Shown one piece after another: positions 1-8,092 of a stretch of DNA of 64,000 bases. The notes beneath the pieces were generated by a model that was not told the origin of the DNA, searched no databases, and worked only from the letters and a program-made list of their open reading frames with translations. The stretch's first letter is position 1, and the number at the start of each line of letters is the position of its first letter. The position numbers and the translations under genes were made by a program. This stretch comes from Tritrichomonas musculus (lineage: Eukaryota; Parabasalia; Tritrichomonadida; Tritrichomonadidae): positions 248,001 to 312,000 of the forward strand of contig JAPFFF010000066.1 in assembly GCA_039105265.1 (NCBI GenBank), in the 5' to 3' direction.

Positions 1-320
1 ACAATTTGATTGATTCCTGCATAAAATTCTTCTTCATTTGGAGACGTTGATTGAGGTTCATTAAAATTACGGTTTGGATTTGCTGGATGTTCTTCTACTA
101 TTTGATTGATTCCTGCATAAAATTCTTCTTCATTTGGAGACGTTGATGTATTTATTGGTTGAGGTTCATTAAAATCACGGTCGATTTCCCATTCATCAAT
201 TTCATTATTGACAACAAAGTTTTGAAAACTATTATTTAAATTTTGCATGTTTGGTGATAATTGATATTGAGGTGAACCCCCAGTTGAATAGTGTAGAGGT
301 AATTCGTTATCACTTGACAT
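1..320 (-). CDS. Polinton protein of unknown function, 3' part beyond left edge
   Basis: An open frame starts with ATG at 318-320 and runs off the left edge (106 codons visible). The predicted N-terminus is acidic and asparagine/glutamine-rich, starting MSSDNELPLHYS. It contains two near-identical copies of a segment with the core TSPNEEEFYAGINQIV, encoded at about 72-156 and 1-52; the second lacks a few residues present in the first. There is no signal peptide or membrane segment in the visible part. The gene is divergent from the helicase gene, 50 bases apart. I do not recognise the family; it could be a long structural or replication protein, but only the N-terminus is seen. Confidence 0.6.
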   Translation of the reverse strand, partial: MSSDNELPLHYSTGGSPQYQLSPNMQNLNNSFQNFVVNNEIDEWEIDRDFNEPQPINTSTSPNEEEFYAGINQIVEEHPANPNRNFNEPQSTSPNEEEFYAGINQI

Positions 321-340
321 TAATTAAAAAATGAATAACG

Positions 341-370
341 GTTTTGACAGTCACTTTTATTTTTGTATCG
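341..370 (+). promoter_or_regulatory. Polinton upstream element, class A, before helicase gene
   Basis: GTTTTGACAGTCACTTTTAT and the following TTTTTGT lie directly before the helicase ATG at 371. Nearly the same block lies at the same short distance before the four coiled-coil genes, which suggests a shared promoter or 5' leader signal. The longest open frame begins inside this block at a TTG, so the ATG at 371 is taken as the start. Confidence 0.6.
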
Positions 371-2074
371 ATGAATCAACCAACCCTCCTCTCTGATGAT
401 TTCTTAATTCCAGAAGCTAGACAAATGGAAAATATAAATGAGAATGTCTTTCCTCAATATCAAGGTCAAGAGTTTCATGATCGTGATCTTGAAATAAATA
501 CAAATCTCATTCAATTGTTTCCTGATGATGTTGTTGGATTGTTAAATTTATTTGAACCAACACTTGAAAATTTAACAACTTCTATCAAATATATATTTCG
601 TTCTCCATTTAATCCAAACCATTTGTACAATATTGTGAAAAATTGGTACTTATCTAATCAAGAAAATTCTGAACAAGATCTTCAAGCAATTGGTAGTCAA
701 GAAAATCATCCAGAAGTTTCAAATCATTGGATCTTCCCAATTTTGAATGCACTCTCAGAATCTCAAAGAAATGTTATTTGGGAGAAATATTTCAATAATA
801 CAATTAACCAATTTGTTCAAATTGATTTTGGTGAAAATTGTTCAATAATCTCATTTAAAGATAAGAATTATGAAAGAAAATATTCTTCTACTGGAATTCG
901 TGTTGGAGATTTCTTTACTGATTTCAAAAAAGTTTGTTGTTATATTCAACTAGACAATATCTTCATAATTAAACAATCAAATACGTTAGAAATGTTAAAT
1001 CCTACTCAATTTGCACCAATATTGAAAAATATTAAATTAGGGTGTTCAAAAGTTGGTAAAAATCCAAAGAAAGCAATTACTGCATTTGATGTTGTTTCCT
1101 TTGGGAAGAATTTGGATTTCATTACTTATGAATCAATGAAATTCTATTCCGAAGATCCAAACATTTTTTCATATTTTCATTGGTATCCTTATTCAAGATT
1201 AATTCTTTGTACACAAAATGTGATTCAACCATATTTGGATCATATTTTTAGAGTTATTGCAAATTCTGACCAAGAATTATATGATTATATCATTAAATGG
1301 ATTTCATTTATTTTTCAACATCCAGATGGTAAAACAGGTACTGCATTAGTTATTATTGGTAAACCGGGTTGTGGGAAAAATACATTTACGGACACTCTTT
1401 GTCAACTTTTAGGTGAATATTCTGATCCAAATGCAAACTTTGATAATATTACAAGCAATTTTAATTTCCAAATCTTAAACAAAAAATTATTGGTATGTTC
1501 AGAAAAGGAAAATCATAATAAAAACGATCGAAAATATCTTAAACAACATGAAAGATTAAAAACATTAATCACAGAAAGATTCGCTCCTATTGAAGGAAAA
1601 CATAGAAATCCTGAATCTAAAGAAAATGTTGCCAATTTCATCTTCTTAACAAACAATCCTGCTCCTATTCGAATTGATGAAGACGATAGAAGATTTGTTG
1701 TTACAAATTGTTATCCAATGAAAGGTCAAGACTATTTTCAACCTTTACGTAATCTTATTAAGACACAAGATTTCAAAAACAATTTAATTACTTTTTTCTT
1801 GACTGTTGATTTATCAAATTTCTATCCAGCACAATTTCCTACAACTGAGGCAAGAATGAATTTAATGAACTTTTCAAAATCTCCTGAAAAATTATTTATT
1901 GAGGAAAACTTTCAAAAATTCAGAAATGGTTATGTAGCTTTTGAAGCCTGGACTGAATTTAAAAAATGGGCAAAAGTAAAAAATTTCAGACCCAAAACTC
2001 ATCAAGATTTTAATCAAACAATTTTACAATACTGCTCATTCAATAATAATGATAAGAAATATAGATTAAGGTAA
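371..2074 (+). CDS. SF3/D5-like helicase (replication ATPase) of the Polinton
   Basis: This 567-residue protein has a Walker A motif, GKPGCGKNT, at about residues 330-338, followed by an acidic Walker B region and a segment reading LTNNPAPIRIDEDDRRF at about residues 425-440. That layout is typical of poxvirus D5-like and other superfamily 3 helicases, which unwind DNA during replication of viruses and large transposons. The N-terminal 300 residues show no motif I recognise; a primase-like domain is possible but not shown. The start is the ATG at 371, because the sequence just upstream is the repeated leader motif. The gene is followed after four bases by a convergent coiled-coil gene. Confidence 0.8.
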   Translation: MNQPTLLSDDFLIPEARQMENINENVFPQYQGQEFHDRDLEINTNLIQLFPDDVVGLLNLFEPTLENLTTSIKYIFRSPFNPNHLYNIVKNWYLSNQENSEQDLQAIGSQENHPEVSNHWIFPILNALSESQRNVIWEKYFNNTINQFVQIDFGENCSIISFKDKNYERKYSSTGIRVGDFFTDFKKVCCYIQLDNIFIIKQSNTLEMLNPTQFAPILKNIKLGCSKVGKNPKKAITAFDVVSFGKNLDFITYESMKFYSEDPNIFSYFHWYPYSRLILCTQNVIQPYLDHIFRVIANSDQELYDYIIKWISFIFQHPDGKTGTALVIIGKPGCGKNTFTDTLCQLLGEYSDPNANFDNITSNFNFQILNKKLLVCSEKENHNKNDRKYLKQHERLKTLITERFAPIEGKHRNPESKENVANFIFLTNNPAPIRIDEDDRRFVVTNCYPMKGQDYFQPLRNLIKTQDFKNNLITFFLTVDLSNFYPAQFPTTEARMNLMNFSKSPEKLFIEENFQKFRNGYVAFEAWTEFKKWAKVKNFRPKTHQDFNQTILQYCSFNNNDKKYRLR

Positions 2075-2078
2075 CTTT

Positions 2079-2276
2079 TTATTTAATTAATTCTTTTCTT
2101 AAAAGTTCAATTTCTTTTTCTACTTTGTCTCTTTCTCTTCGTAAATCCATTAATTTTCTAAAATCTTTATCATCATAAACCCTTTGATTACCAATAATCC
2201 CTGCCTTTTTTTCGATGTCATTTATTTGTTCATCTAAGATATCCCATTTCTCGTAAGCTTCTTGCAATTTAGACAT
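2079..2276 (-). CDS. small coiled-coil protein 1 (Polinton)
   Basis: A 65-residue, highly charged protein predicted to be almost entirely helical and coiled-coil, starting MSKLQEAYEKWDILDEQIND. It shares the pattern of a short helix, a spacer ending in D-D-K/E, then a helix rich in LRRER with three neighbouring genes downstream on the same strand, so it is probably a shortened paralogue. It is preceded by the class A upstream element. Its stop lies four bases from the end of the convergent helicase gene. Function is unknown; oligomerisation or a structural role is possible. Confidence 0.65.
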   Translation of the reverse strand: MSKLQEAYEKWDILDEQINDIEKKAGIIGNQRVYDDKDFRKLMDLRRERDKVEKEIELLRKELIK

Positions 2277-2280
2277 GAAA

Positions 2281-2310
2281 ACAAAAATAAAAGTGAAGTG
2301 TCAAAACTGC
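2281..2310 (-). promoter_or_regulatory. Polinton upstream element, class A (copy 2)
   Basis: On the minus strand this reads GCAGTTTTGACACTTCACTT followed by TTATTTTTGT, a few bases before the ATG at 2276. It matches the copies before the next three minus-strand genes almost base for base. Confidence 0.6.
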
Positions 2311-2318
2311 TTTTTTAT

Positions 2319-2741
2319 TTAAGATTTTAAAAGTTCTTGAAATTCATTTAGTAATTGGTCATATTCTTGTCGTTCTTCGGGAGTCAAAGCTGAGAGATCT
2401 CCTGGATATTTAGATTCAATTATGCCTATTCTTTTCCCAATTTCGAAGGCTTTTTGACAATTAACTCGCATTTGTTCGCTTCTTTTGATATCGGAAATGA
2501 AACTATTCATTGCTTCTATTTGATTCCAGAGTTTTTCTTTTTCTCTTCGTAATCGTTCCAATTCTTCTATGTCTTCCTGAAACAATTTGGATTCATCATA
2601 CATAATTAATCCATCCTCATCAATGGAAGATGGAGCCTTCCTTTCTATTTTCAATATTTGCTTGCATGTTTCCAATTTTTCTTTTCGAAGACTCTCCAAT
2701 TTTTCTTCCAATTTTCTGATAGGTATTTCAATCGCAGCCAT
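2319..2741 (-). CDS. coiled-coil protein 2 (Polinton)
   Basis: A 140-residue charged helical protein. The first half (KLEEKLESLRKEK, then YDESKLFQEDIEELERLRRE) is clearly related to the 79-residue gene at 3460-3699, which has YDESKLSMDDQEELERLRRE, so these are paralogues by tandem duplication. The second half adds another helical stretch ending YDQLLNEFQELLKS. There is no transmembrane segment or known enzymatic motif. It is preceded by the class A upstream element at 2746-2775. Role unknown. Confidence 0.65.
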   Translation of the reverse strand: MAAIEIPIRKLEEKLESLRKEKLETCKQILKIERKAPSSIDEDGLIMYDESKLFQEDIEELERLRREKEKLWNQIEAMNSFISDIKRSEQMRVNCQKAFEIGKRIGIIESKYPGDLSALTPEERQEYDQLLNEFQELLKS

Positions 2742-2745
2742 AAAT

Positions 2746-2775
2746 ACAAAAATAAAAGTGAAGTGTCAAAACTGC
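2746..2775 (-). promoter_or_regulatory. Polinton upstream element, class A (copy 3)
   Basis: Same block as at 2281-2310, here ending four bases before the ATG at 2741. The bases flanking the block differ from the other copies, so the conserved part is the block itself. Confidence 0.6.
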
Positions 2776-2790
2776 TTTTTTATTTAAAGT

Positions 2791-3420
2791 TTAGCTTTTT
2801 GGTCTTTTTTCTTCAATTTCTTGAATTCTTGCTTCAGCAATTTTTGTTAGGATAATTTCCTTTTGAATTGATAGAATACAGGCTTCATCCCAGAGGTGAA
2901 GATTTTTCTTCTTTATTTCTTCGTTACGTATTAATTCTTCCTGATAGCCTTCATCACCAAATTTTTTTGGCAAATCCCAAATTTCCTTGTAACCAGTGGC
3001 TTTAATACATTTGTCAATTTCTTTTTTTTGTTGTCTCACTGCCACTAATTGTTCTTCCAAAGAGAAACTATCAGACATTTCTCGAACTCTTGCTGCAGCA
3101 ATTAGTTGCCTGATAAAATCCATTTCCGTTAAGAGTTGATCTTCATAGTCTTTGAGTTGTTTTTGTTCTTGATATTGTTTTCTCACTGCTACTAATTGTT
3201 CTTCCAAAGAGGAACTTTCCGACATTTCTTGAACTTTGACTGCAGCAATATTTTTTCTTATTTGAATTATTTCATCAAAGAGAATTTTTTCTTCGTCTTT
3301 GAGTTGATCTGCTTCTTCAGTCACGTTAGAAGACATTAGCTTGAACCATTTTTCATGTACATCTTGATATTGTTTTCTCACGAGCTCTAATTGTTCTTCC
3401 CAATAAGTACGTTCAGACAT
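2791..3420 (-). CDS. coiled-coil repeat protein 3 (Polinton)
   Basis: A 209-residue protein made of about three internal repeats. Each starts near EEQLVAVRKQY (residues about 7, 73 and 117) and ends in a short segment such as AAARVREMSD or AAVKVQEMSE. It is charged, helical and lacks cysteine-rich or membrane segments. The repeats suggest internal duplication of a helical hairpin, in line with duplication of whole genes next to it. It is preceded by a class A upstream element. Function unknown; a fibre-like or scaffolding role is a guess only. Confidence 0.65.
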   Translation of the reverse strand: MSERTYWEEQLELVRKQYQDVHEKWFKLMSSNVTEEADQLKDEEKILFDEIIQIRKNIAAVKVQEMSESSSLEEQLVAVRKQYQEQKQLKDYEDQLLTEMDFIRQLIAAARVREMSDSFSLEEQLVAVRQQKKEIDKCIKATGYKEIWDLPKKFGDEGYQEELIRNEEIKKKNLHLWDEACILSIQKEIILTKIAEARIQEIEEKRPKS

Positions 3421-3424
3421 GAAA

Positions 3425-3455
3425 ACAAAAAATAAAAGTGAAGTGTCAAAACTGC
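3425..3455 (-). promoter_or_regulatory. Polinton upstream element, class A (copy 4)
   Basis: Same block with one additional A in the A-rich part, four bases before the ATG at 3420. Confidence 0.6.
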
Positions 3456-3459
3456 TTTT

Positions 3460-3699
3460 TTATTTAATTTCTCTTAAAAGTTCTTGAATTTCTTTCATTT
3501 GATATCGGAGTCGGTCTCTTTCTCTTCGTAATCGTTCCAATTCTTCTTGATCATCCATCGATAATTTGGATTCATCATAAATTATAATTGCATCCTCATT
3601 TGTGTAATTAGGTGCATTTTTTTGAATTCTTCTTATTTGTTTCCATTTTTCTTTCCATTCTTCTCGAAGACTTATTAATTTTTCTTCCAATTTAGACAT
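3460..3699 (-). CDS. small coiled-coil protein 4 (Polinton)
   Basis: A 79-residue helical protein, starting MSKLEEKLISLREEWKEKWK, that aligns over its whole length with the first half of the 140-residue neighbour at 2319-2741. The conserved middle is IIYDESKLSMDDQEELERLR. It is divergent from the integrase gene, with 52 bases between the two starts that contain a class A upstream element. No function is recognised. Confidence 0.65.
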   Translation of the reverse strand: MSKLEEKLISLREEWKEKWKQIRRIQKNAPNYTNEDAIIIYDESKLSMDDQEELERLRRERDRLRYQMKEIQELLREIK

Positions 3700-3703
3700 G
3701 AAA

Positions 3704-3735
3704 ACAAAAAATAAAAGTGAAGTGTCAAAACCGCT
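3704..3735. promoter_or_regulatory. Polinton upstream element, class A (copy 5), in the divergent integrase gap
   Basis: The block faces the minus-strand coiled-coil gene, but it sits in a 52-base gap that must also hold the start signal for the integrase at 3752. It may therefore act on both sides; that is inference. Confidence 0.5.
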
Positions 3736-3751
3736 CTTTATTGAAATTTAA

Positions 3752-5140
3752 ATGTTATCGTCAGAAGGTGAAAAATTAATGAATTATTTAGAAAAGAAAG
3801 CTTATCAAAAGAAATTAATAATGCCAAATGAAGCTAGAAATTATAAAGGGTATCAAAAAGATTTTGTAACTGATGATGAATTTGAACAAATTTATAATGC
3901 TTATTCAGAATTTCGAAAAGTATTATCTGAATCATTACCTGTAATCACAGATGAAAAAATTCCTGATGATGAATTAAGTTTTGAAGAAAAAATTGAGAAC
4001 CATGTAATTAATAATTTACATAATGAAAATATTCGTACTTTTCCTGAATTTGAAAAATTGACCTCTGGATGGAAAAAAGGTAAAGATAAATATACTATGG
4101 AAGAATGGTATGAAATATATATTACAAAAATTATGGAACAACCAGGAATGATAGTTGAATTCAAAGGTAAAACAAATGTACCTGATATTGCGTTTAGAAA
4201 TAAAAATAAAAGACATGTATTATTAAAACAATTTGAAAAAGTTATTGAGCCCAATTATGTTTCTGAAGATGATTATGTTCAAAAGAAACAATTTCCAACT
4301 AATAAGAATAAAAAATATTATTTACATAAATTATGTGAACCTGGTACTTATTTAATTGATATTATGTTTGAAAAAAATGTTGGGTACTTAATTTGTATAG
4401 AAGCCAATAGTCGATATTTATATGCAATTCCTTTAGGTAGAGAATGTTTTGGTGATATAAATAAAATTATGACTGCTGGACAAAAAACATCTATTTCAAT
4501 AACAAAAGCTTTAAATACTTTATTTCAACAAGGAATGAAACCTAAAATATTGACCGGAGATGGTGAAAAAGGTTTTTGTTCTGAAGAAACAATTAATTTT
4601 TTAAACTCAAATGGAATTAAATGGGAACCAGTTGATAGAATGGATGATTATCATTATCCATCATTTTTACGAAAACCAGGTGAAAAACAAACAACTAGCC
4701 CATTACATTCTTCATTAGGTATAGTTGATAGAATTATTAGAACTTTGAGAGATATGGCTTATGAAGTTCAACGAGAAATCTCCCCTGAAATATTAAAAGA
4801 ATTAGTTGTTCAATATAATAATGCCCCACACTTAACTTTGTCAAAATATGCAGGTATGAATGTTTCCCCTAGTCAAATGCAAAATAATTCTGATTTATAT
4901 ACTTTTATTTGTAGACGTATTTCTCAAGCTAATTATAATGTTTCTGCTCAAAAAGGTTATAATTTAAAAGAAAACCAAGAAGTAATTGTATATAATAATA
5001 AAGACACTCTTAAAAAAAGACGATCAATAACTCAACCTGGTAGATTTTTTGTAAAAGGTTTTCAAAATGGTAAATATTTAATACAAGATCTTAAAGGAAA
5101 TACTCAAATATTACCTCGTTATAGATTAGATCCTATTTGA
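3752..5140 (+). CDS. Polinton integrase (retroviral-type)
   Basis: This 462-residue protein has a retroviral-like integrase core at about residues 205-345. The strand LIDIMFEKNVGYLICIEANS holds the first acidic residue, KILTGDGEKGF the second, and the helix SSLGIVDRIIRTLRDM the third acidic position. A C-terminal segment of about 60 residues (VIVYNN to PRYRLDPI) looks like the small beta-barrel or chromo-like tail found on Maverick integrases. The family inserts the element into host DNA. The N-terminal 150 residues are charged and unassigned. The gene is divergent from the coiled-coil array, and the ATG at 3752 is the only good start. Confidence 0.85.
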   Translation: MLSSEGEKLMNYLEKKAYQKKLIMPNEARNYKGYQKDFVTDDEFEQIYNAYSEFRKVLSESLPVITDEKIPDDELSFEEKIENHVINNLHNENIRTFPEFEKLTSGWKKGKDKYTMEEWYEIYITKIMEQPGMIVEFKGKTNVPDIAFRNKNKRHVLLKQFEKVIEPNYVSEDDYVQKKQFPTNKNKKYYLHKLCEPGTYLIDIMFEKNVGYLICIEANSRYLYAIPLGRECFGDINKIMTAGQKTSISITKALNTLFQQGMKPKILTGDGEKGFCSEETINFLNSNGIKWEPVDRMDDYHYPSFLRKPGEKQTTSPLHSSLGIVDRIIRTLRDMAYEVQREISPEILKELVVQYNNAPHLTLSKYAGMNVSPSQMQNNSDLYTFICRRISQANYNVSAQKGYNLKENQEVIVYNNKDTLKKRRSITQPGRFFVKGFQNGKYLIQDLKGNTQILPRYRLDPI

Positions 5141-5152
5141 ATTGTCAGAAAA

Positions 5153-5210
5153 TGCAAAAATAAAAAGAGTGTCAAAAAATGCAAAAATAAAAAGGGTGTC
5201 AAAAAATGCA
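5153..5210. repeat. two-copy tandem repeat, 28-bp unit, after integrase
   Basis: A unit close to AAATGCAAAAATAAAAAG then RGTGTC occurs twice in a row in the gap between the integrase and the next gene. Its GTGTC and AAAAATAAAA parts resemble the class A upstream element, so it may be a degenerate copy of that signal. Confidence 0.5.
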
Positions 5211-5236
5211 GTAAATTGAATTGTTTATTTAATTAA

Positions 5237-5515
5237 TTATTTCCTTTCGTTCCAGCGTTTGAGATTTTTCAAACCTGTCTTTAATTCTTCAATGAAGAAG
5301 CATTCAAGTTCGTTAGCTTTTTCTTCATTTGAGCTATCTCCATCATTCATTATCACACGAACATCATCGATGTGATTCATATTGGTTGCAGCTTCTTGGA
5401 GCATATATGCCATTTTTTCTCTTTGATCAAGATCATCAGAAATAGTTCTCCATTCATGAACACTATCAAGAGCTTCGACAACTTCAAGTAAGTGTTGGAT
5501 CGTACGGGCTTCCAT
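5237..5515 (-). CDS. small acidic protein (Polinton), unknown
   Basis: Starting at the ATG at 5515 this gives a 92-residue acidic helical protein (MEARTIQHLLEVVEALDSVH). The longer frame begins at 5545, inside the shared upstream block, so the inner ATG is preferred; the same reasoning applies to the similar pair at 8.1 kb. No domain is recognised. It is divergent from the gene at 5604, and both appear to use one conserved gap sequence. Confidence 0.5.
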   Translation of the reverse strand: MEARTIQHLLEVVEALDSVHEWRTISDDLDQREKMAYMLQEAATNMNHIDDVRVIMNDGDSSNEEKANELECFFIEELKTGLKNLKRWNERK

Positions 5516-5520
5516 GCTTG

Positions 5521-5600
5521 TATAAAAATGATGTGATGACCTCACGAGAAAAAATTAGATTTTTTGGTTAACGGTCGCCTAGTGAAAAAGTTCATTTTTT
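5521..5600. promoter_or_regulatory. Polinton bidirectional upstream block, class B (copy 1)
   Basis: Between two divergent starts (5515 minus, 5604 plus) lies GATGTGATGA, then ACGAGAAAAAATTAGATTTT and GGTTAACGGTC. Almost the same string recurs in the only other divergent gap of this part of the element (8093-8215). Repetition in two divergent gaps suggests a two-way promoter. Confidence 0.55.
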
Positions 5601-5603
5601 TTA

Positions 5604-6017
5604 ATGTCGGACAAACAAAGTGTTCCTGAACAATTTGAAATTAAAGATGATATACCAGCTATGTCTGCAAAAGACATGAGAAATATTAAAAAGACAGAAG
5701 CTTGGAAAGTACTCAAAAAGAGATATGGTGAAAATGTTTCAATCGAAAAATTGCTTTCTGTTGCTCATGTTATGAGACAATTAATGCAACATAACTTAAA
5801 AATCATCATCCCTGGTTTCTCACGTGAAGAACAACGGAAAAAAGATTGTTTGATTAAATGGTTCGATACTCATATCGAATTCATTCAACAATTTTTGTCA
5901 CCTGGAATGATGATTGGTTACGATCAAGGATATTATGTTCCTATATCAAAAGAAAAAGCAAAAGAAATAGCAAAAGAAAAAGCAAAAGAAAAAGAAAAAG
6001 CAAAAGAAGATAAATAA
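5604..6017 (+). CDS. Polinton protein with basic KEKAKE tail, unknown
   Basis: A 137-residue protein. The central part (about residues 25-115) is a compact mixed sequence with WKVLKKRYGENVSIEKLL and IIIPGFSREEQRKKD. The last 20 or so residues repeat KEKAKE, encoded by a short AAAGAAAAAGCA-type DNA repeat. The basic tail could bind nucleic acid; this is a guess. There is no membrane segment. It is convergent with the gene at 6111-7535, with a 93-base gap that contains a small hairpin around AGGTTTATTAGAAACCT. Confidence 0.6.
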   Translation: MSDKQSVPEQFEIKDDIPAMSAKDMRNIKKTEAWKVLKKRYGENVSIEKLLSVAHVMRQLMQHNLKIIIPGFSREEQRKKDCLIKWFDTHIEFIQQFLSPGMMIGYDQGYYVPISKEKAKEIAKEKAKEKEKAKEDK

Positions 6018-6110
6018 ATAAAAAGTTAATTTTTTTAAATTAAAGGTTTATTAGAAACCTAAATCTTGTTGAGAGTAATTTTTATACCGACCTCTCAATA
6101 ATCGGAATTT

Positions 6111-7535
6111 TTATTTTTCGTCAACTTCTTGAACGTTAGGTGGAACTGGTTCAGTGTGTAGATCTTGACGTTCAACTGCGGTGAGGAAATTGTCAATGTG
6201 GAATTTGAACCAGGATACGTTTGGTGTTTTCTTTTGAAATTCGGCAATTCTTGCGTGAACGACTTCATTTGCCAAATTCTCGTCCCCATTGTATCGCTTT
6301 TTGAAGAATTCGATCAATTCATTTCTTAGCTGAATTTCCTTTTGAGATTTTTGATCGGATGTGAATTCTTGTATATTTCCCCATTTGTGAGTTTGAGGTA
6401 ATTCTTGCCAATTTTCTGGTTGAGGCGGTGTATGCAATTTTTCGTAAAGGTTGGCACTTAATTTGTTAGGATCGGCATTCATTCTTGCCCATTCTTCTTG
6501 ACTCATTCCTGGTGGCGGTGGGACTGGTGAGCTATTTTTCTTCTTTAAATCCCAAAGAACATTTTTGGTTACTTCTCTGGAAATTTGTTTATCGATTTGT
6601 TGAGTATAGAGGTCTTCAAGATTTGACCATCTTTCTTTTTCATCATAATTGAGTAACTCATCAGGGAAAATTCTTGATGCTTTTCGATTTCCTGTCATTT
6701 TGGCATTCAATCTTTTTTGAACTTCATCATTTATTTCTTCTTCTTCTTTTTCAGGAAATAGTTTTTGTAATTTTCTGACGGTGGTTATGATGAGATTTTT
6801 TTCGCTTTCGTCTTCGTTATCTTTTTCAGATTTTGGTTGATCCTTTTCATCTTTTTCAGATTTTGGTTGATCCTTTTCATCTTTTTCAGGCAATTTGTTT
6901 AAGATTTCGAGAACATCGTCAACATCTTTATCAACATCATCAGAATCTTCTTGGATTTCTATAATTGATTGAATTTCCTTGGTTGATGATTCCCATTTTT
7001 TCAATTCTTCACTGCTCAATAATTCCTTTGAGAAGATTTCTCTTGCTGTCTTTTTGTCATCAAACATTTTGTGAAACAATCTGCTATCTGCATCGGCCAT
7101 TGCCTCGTCTCTTGACATTCCTGGATTTATTCTTTGTAATATGTCTGCGGTTGATGAGATAAGATACTCTTTTGCATTTTCTTCTTCCTGACGCTCTTCT
7201 TCCATTTTTTGTGCATATTTTACATTTTCTTCTTCCGTGAGCAATTCAATCAAAGGTGGGACTTCGTCGAGGTCTTTATATTCTTCCATAACTGTAACAA
7301 TTCTTTCACGTGCATGTGCATATGCATCAGCGAATGTTGACAAAGGATAAATTTTTCTATACGCAATGGTTAATTCTGAAATTGCGTTTTGTTGCTCTTT
7401 TGATAATTCTGGATGGTCTGCTTCAATGATTTCATTCATTTCATCAATATTTTTTGGATCTTCTGGTGTTAATTCCCCTAAAACAGCTTTATTGTTTGTG
7501 TATTCTGAGCGGTATTGGTCTAAATGTTGATACAT
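6111..7535 (-). CDS. large acidic Polinton protein, unknown
   Basis: From the ATG at 7535 the protein is 474 residues (MYQHLDQYRSEYTNNKAVLG). The longest frame begins at a TTG nine codons earlier, which is not used here. The sequence is mostly charged helices, with a low-complexity middle in which KDEKDQPKSE is repeated (encoded near 6,830-6,890) and a proline-rich stretch PVPPPPGMSQEEW. Two segments near residues 145-205 and 260-315 resemble each other (IL..INP.MSRDEAMADADSR and LQKLFPEKEEEEINDEVQKR), which suggests an internal duplication. No enzymatic motif is visible. It may be a structural protein of the element. Confidence 0.65.
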   Translation of the reverse strand: MYQHLDQYRSEYTNNKAVLGELTPEDPKNIDEMNEIIEADHPELSKEQQNAISELTIAYRKIYPLSTFADAYAHARERIVTVMEEYKDLDEVPPLIELLTEEENVKYAQKMEEERQEEENAKEYLISSTADILQRINPGMSRDEAMADADSRLFHKMFDDKKTAREIFSKELLSSEELKKWESSTKEIQSIIEIQEDSDDVDKDVDDVLEILNKLPEKDEKDQPKSEKDEKDQPKSEKDNEDESEKNLIITTVRKLQKLFPEKEEEEINDEVQKRLNAKMTGNRKASRIFPDELLNYDEKERWSNLEDLYTQQIDKQISREVTKNVLWDLKKKNSSPVPPPPGMSQEEWARMNADPNKLSANLYEKLHTPPQPENWQELPQTHKWGNIQEFTSDQKSQKEIQLRNELIEFFKKRYNGDENLANEVVHARIAEFQKKTPNVSWFKFHIDNFLTAVERQDLHTEPVPPNVQEVDEK

Positions 7536-7577
7536 TAAAAACTTTATTACATCGAATGGCAAGCCATATCTATTATT

Positions 7578-8087
7578 TTATCTGTAATCGAATTTCTTTT
7601 GGATGTGTTTTGCCATTTTTGGCTTTTTGAGATCTGCTAATTTTTTTTCCAAATCATCCCACCATGTAGCACACTGAATTGTAATTGTGTCATCATTTGG
7701 TTTATCGTCATCGATGAACAAATGTAATGCTTGTTTTTCGCCTTTTGCATATAATTCGTCTCCTAATAAATATGCAGCAAGGAGACACTTTTGATCTTGA
7801 TCTAAAGAATTCCATAACAATTTAGCATTTAGCCAGTTTAGTTGTTCTTTCGGTGTATTTAGCCCTTTTTCTTGAAATTCTTGCGTTTGTATGTAGGAGA
7901 GTTTTGTTGGTAAACGCTTGTATGGGTGATATTTTATATGAGTCAAATCAATTTCTTTTTCTTCTTCTTCTTCTGCTTCTGCTTTTGCAATTTCTTGCAG
8001 GTATTGTATTTTTGTTATTTCTTCAACTTCAGGTTTCTTTTGCTGAGTGTTGCTGTTGTTGTTGTTGCTGTTGTCGCTGTTAGACAT
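7578..8087 (-). CDS. Polinton protein, unknown, Asn/Ser-rich N-terminus
   Basis: From the ATG at 8087 this is 169 residues. The frame is open for 37 more codons upstream, but those codons are the repeated class B block, so the inner start is chosen. The N-terminus is an Asn/Ser homopolymer run encoded by a GTT/GCT microsatellite, followed by an acidic stretch AEAEEEEEKEIDL. The C-terminal 100 residues (SLDQDQKCLLAAYLLGDELY to KHIQKKFDYR) look like a folded domain I do not recognise. It lies 42 bases upstream of the next minus-strand gene. Confidence 0.6.
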   Translation of the reverse strand: MSNSDNSNNNNSNTQQKKPEVEEITKIQYLQEIAKAEAEEEEEKEIDLTHIKYHPYKRLPTKLSYIQTQEFQEKGLNTPKEQLNWLNAKLLWNSLDQDQKCLLAAYLLGDELYAKGEKQALHLFIDDDKPNDDTITIQCATWWDDLEKKLADLKKPKMAKHIQKKFDYR

Positions 8088-8092
8088 GCTAA

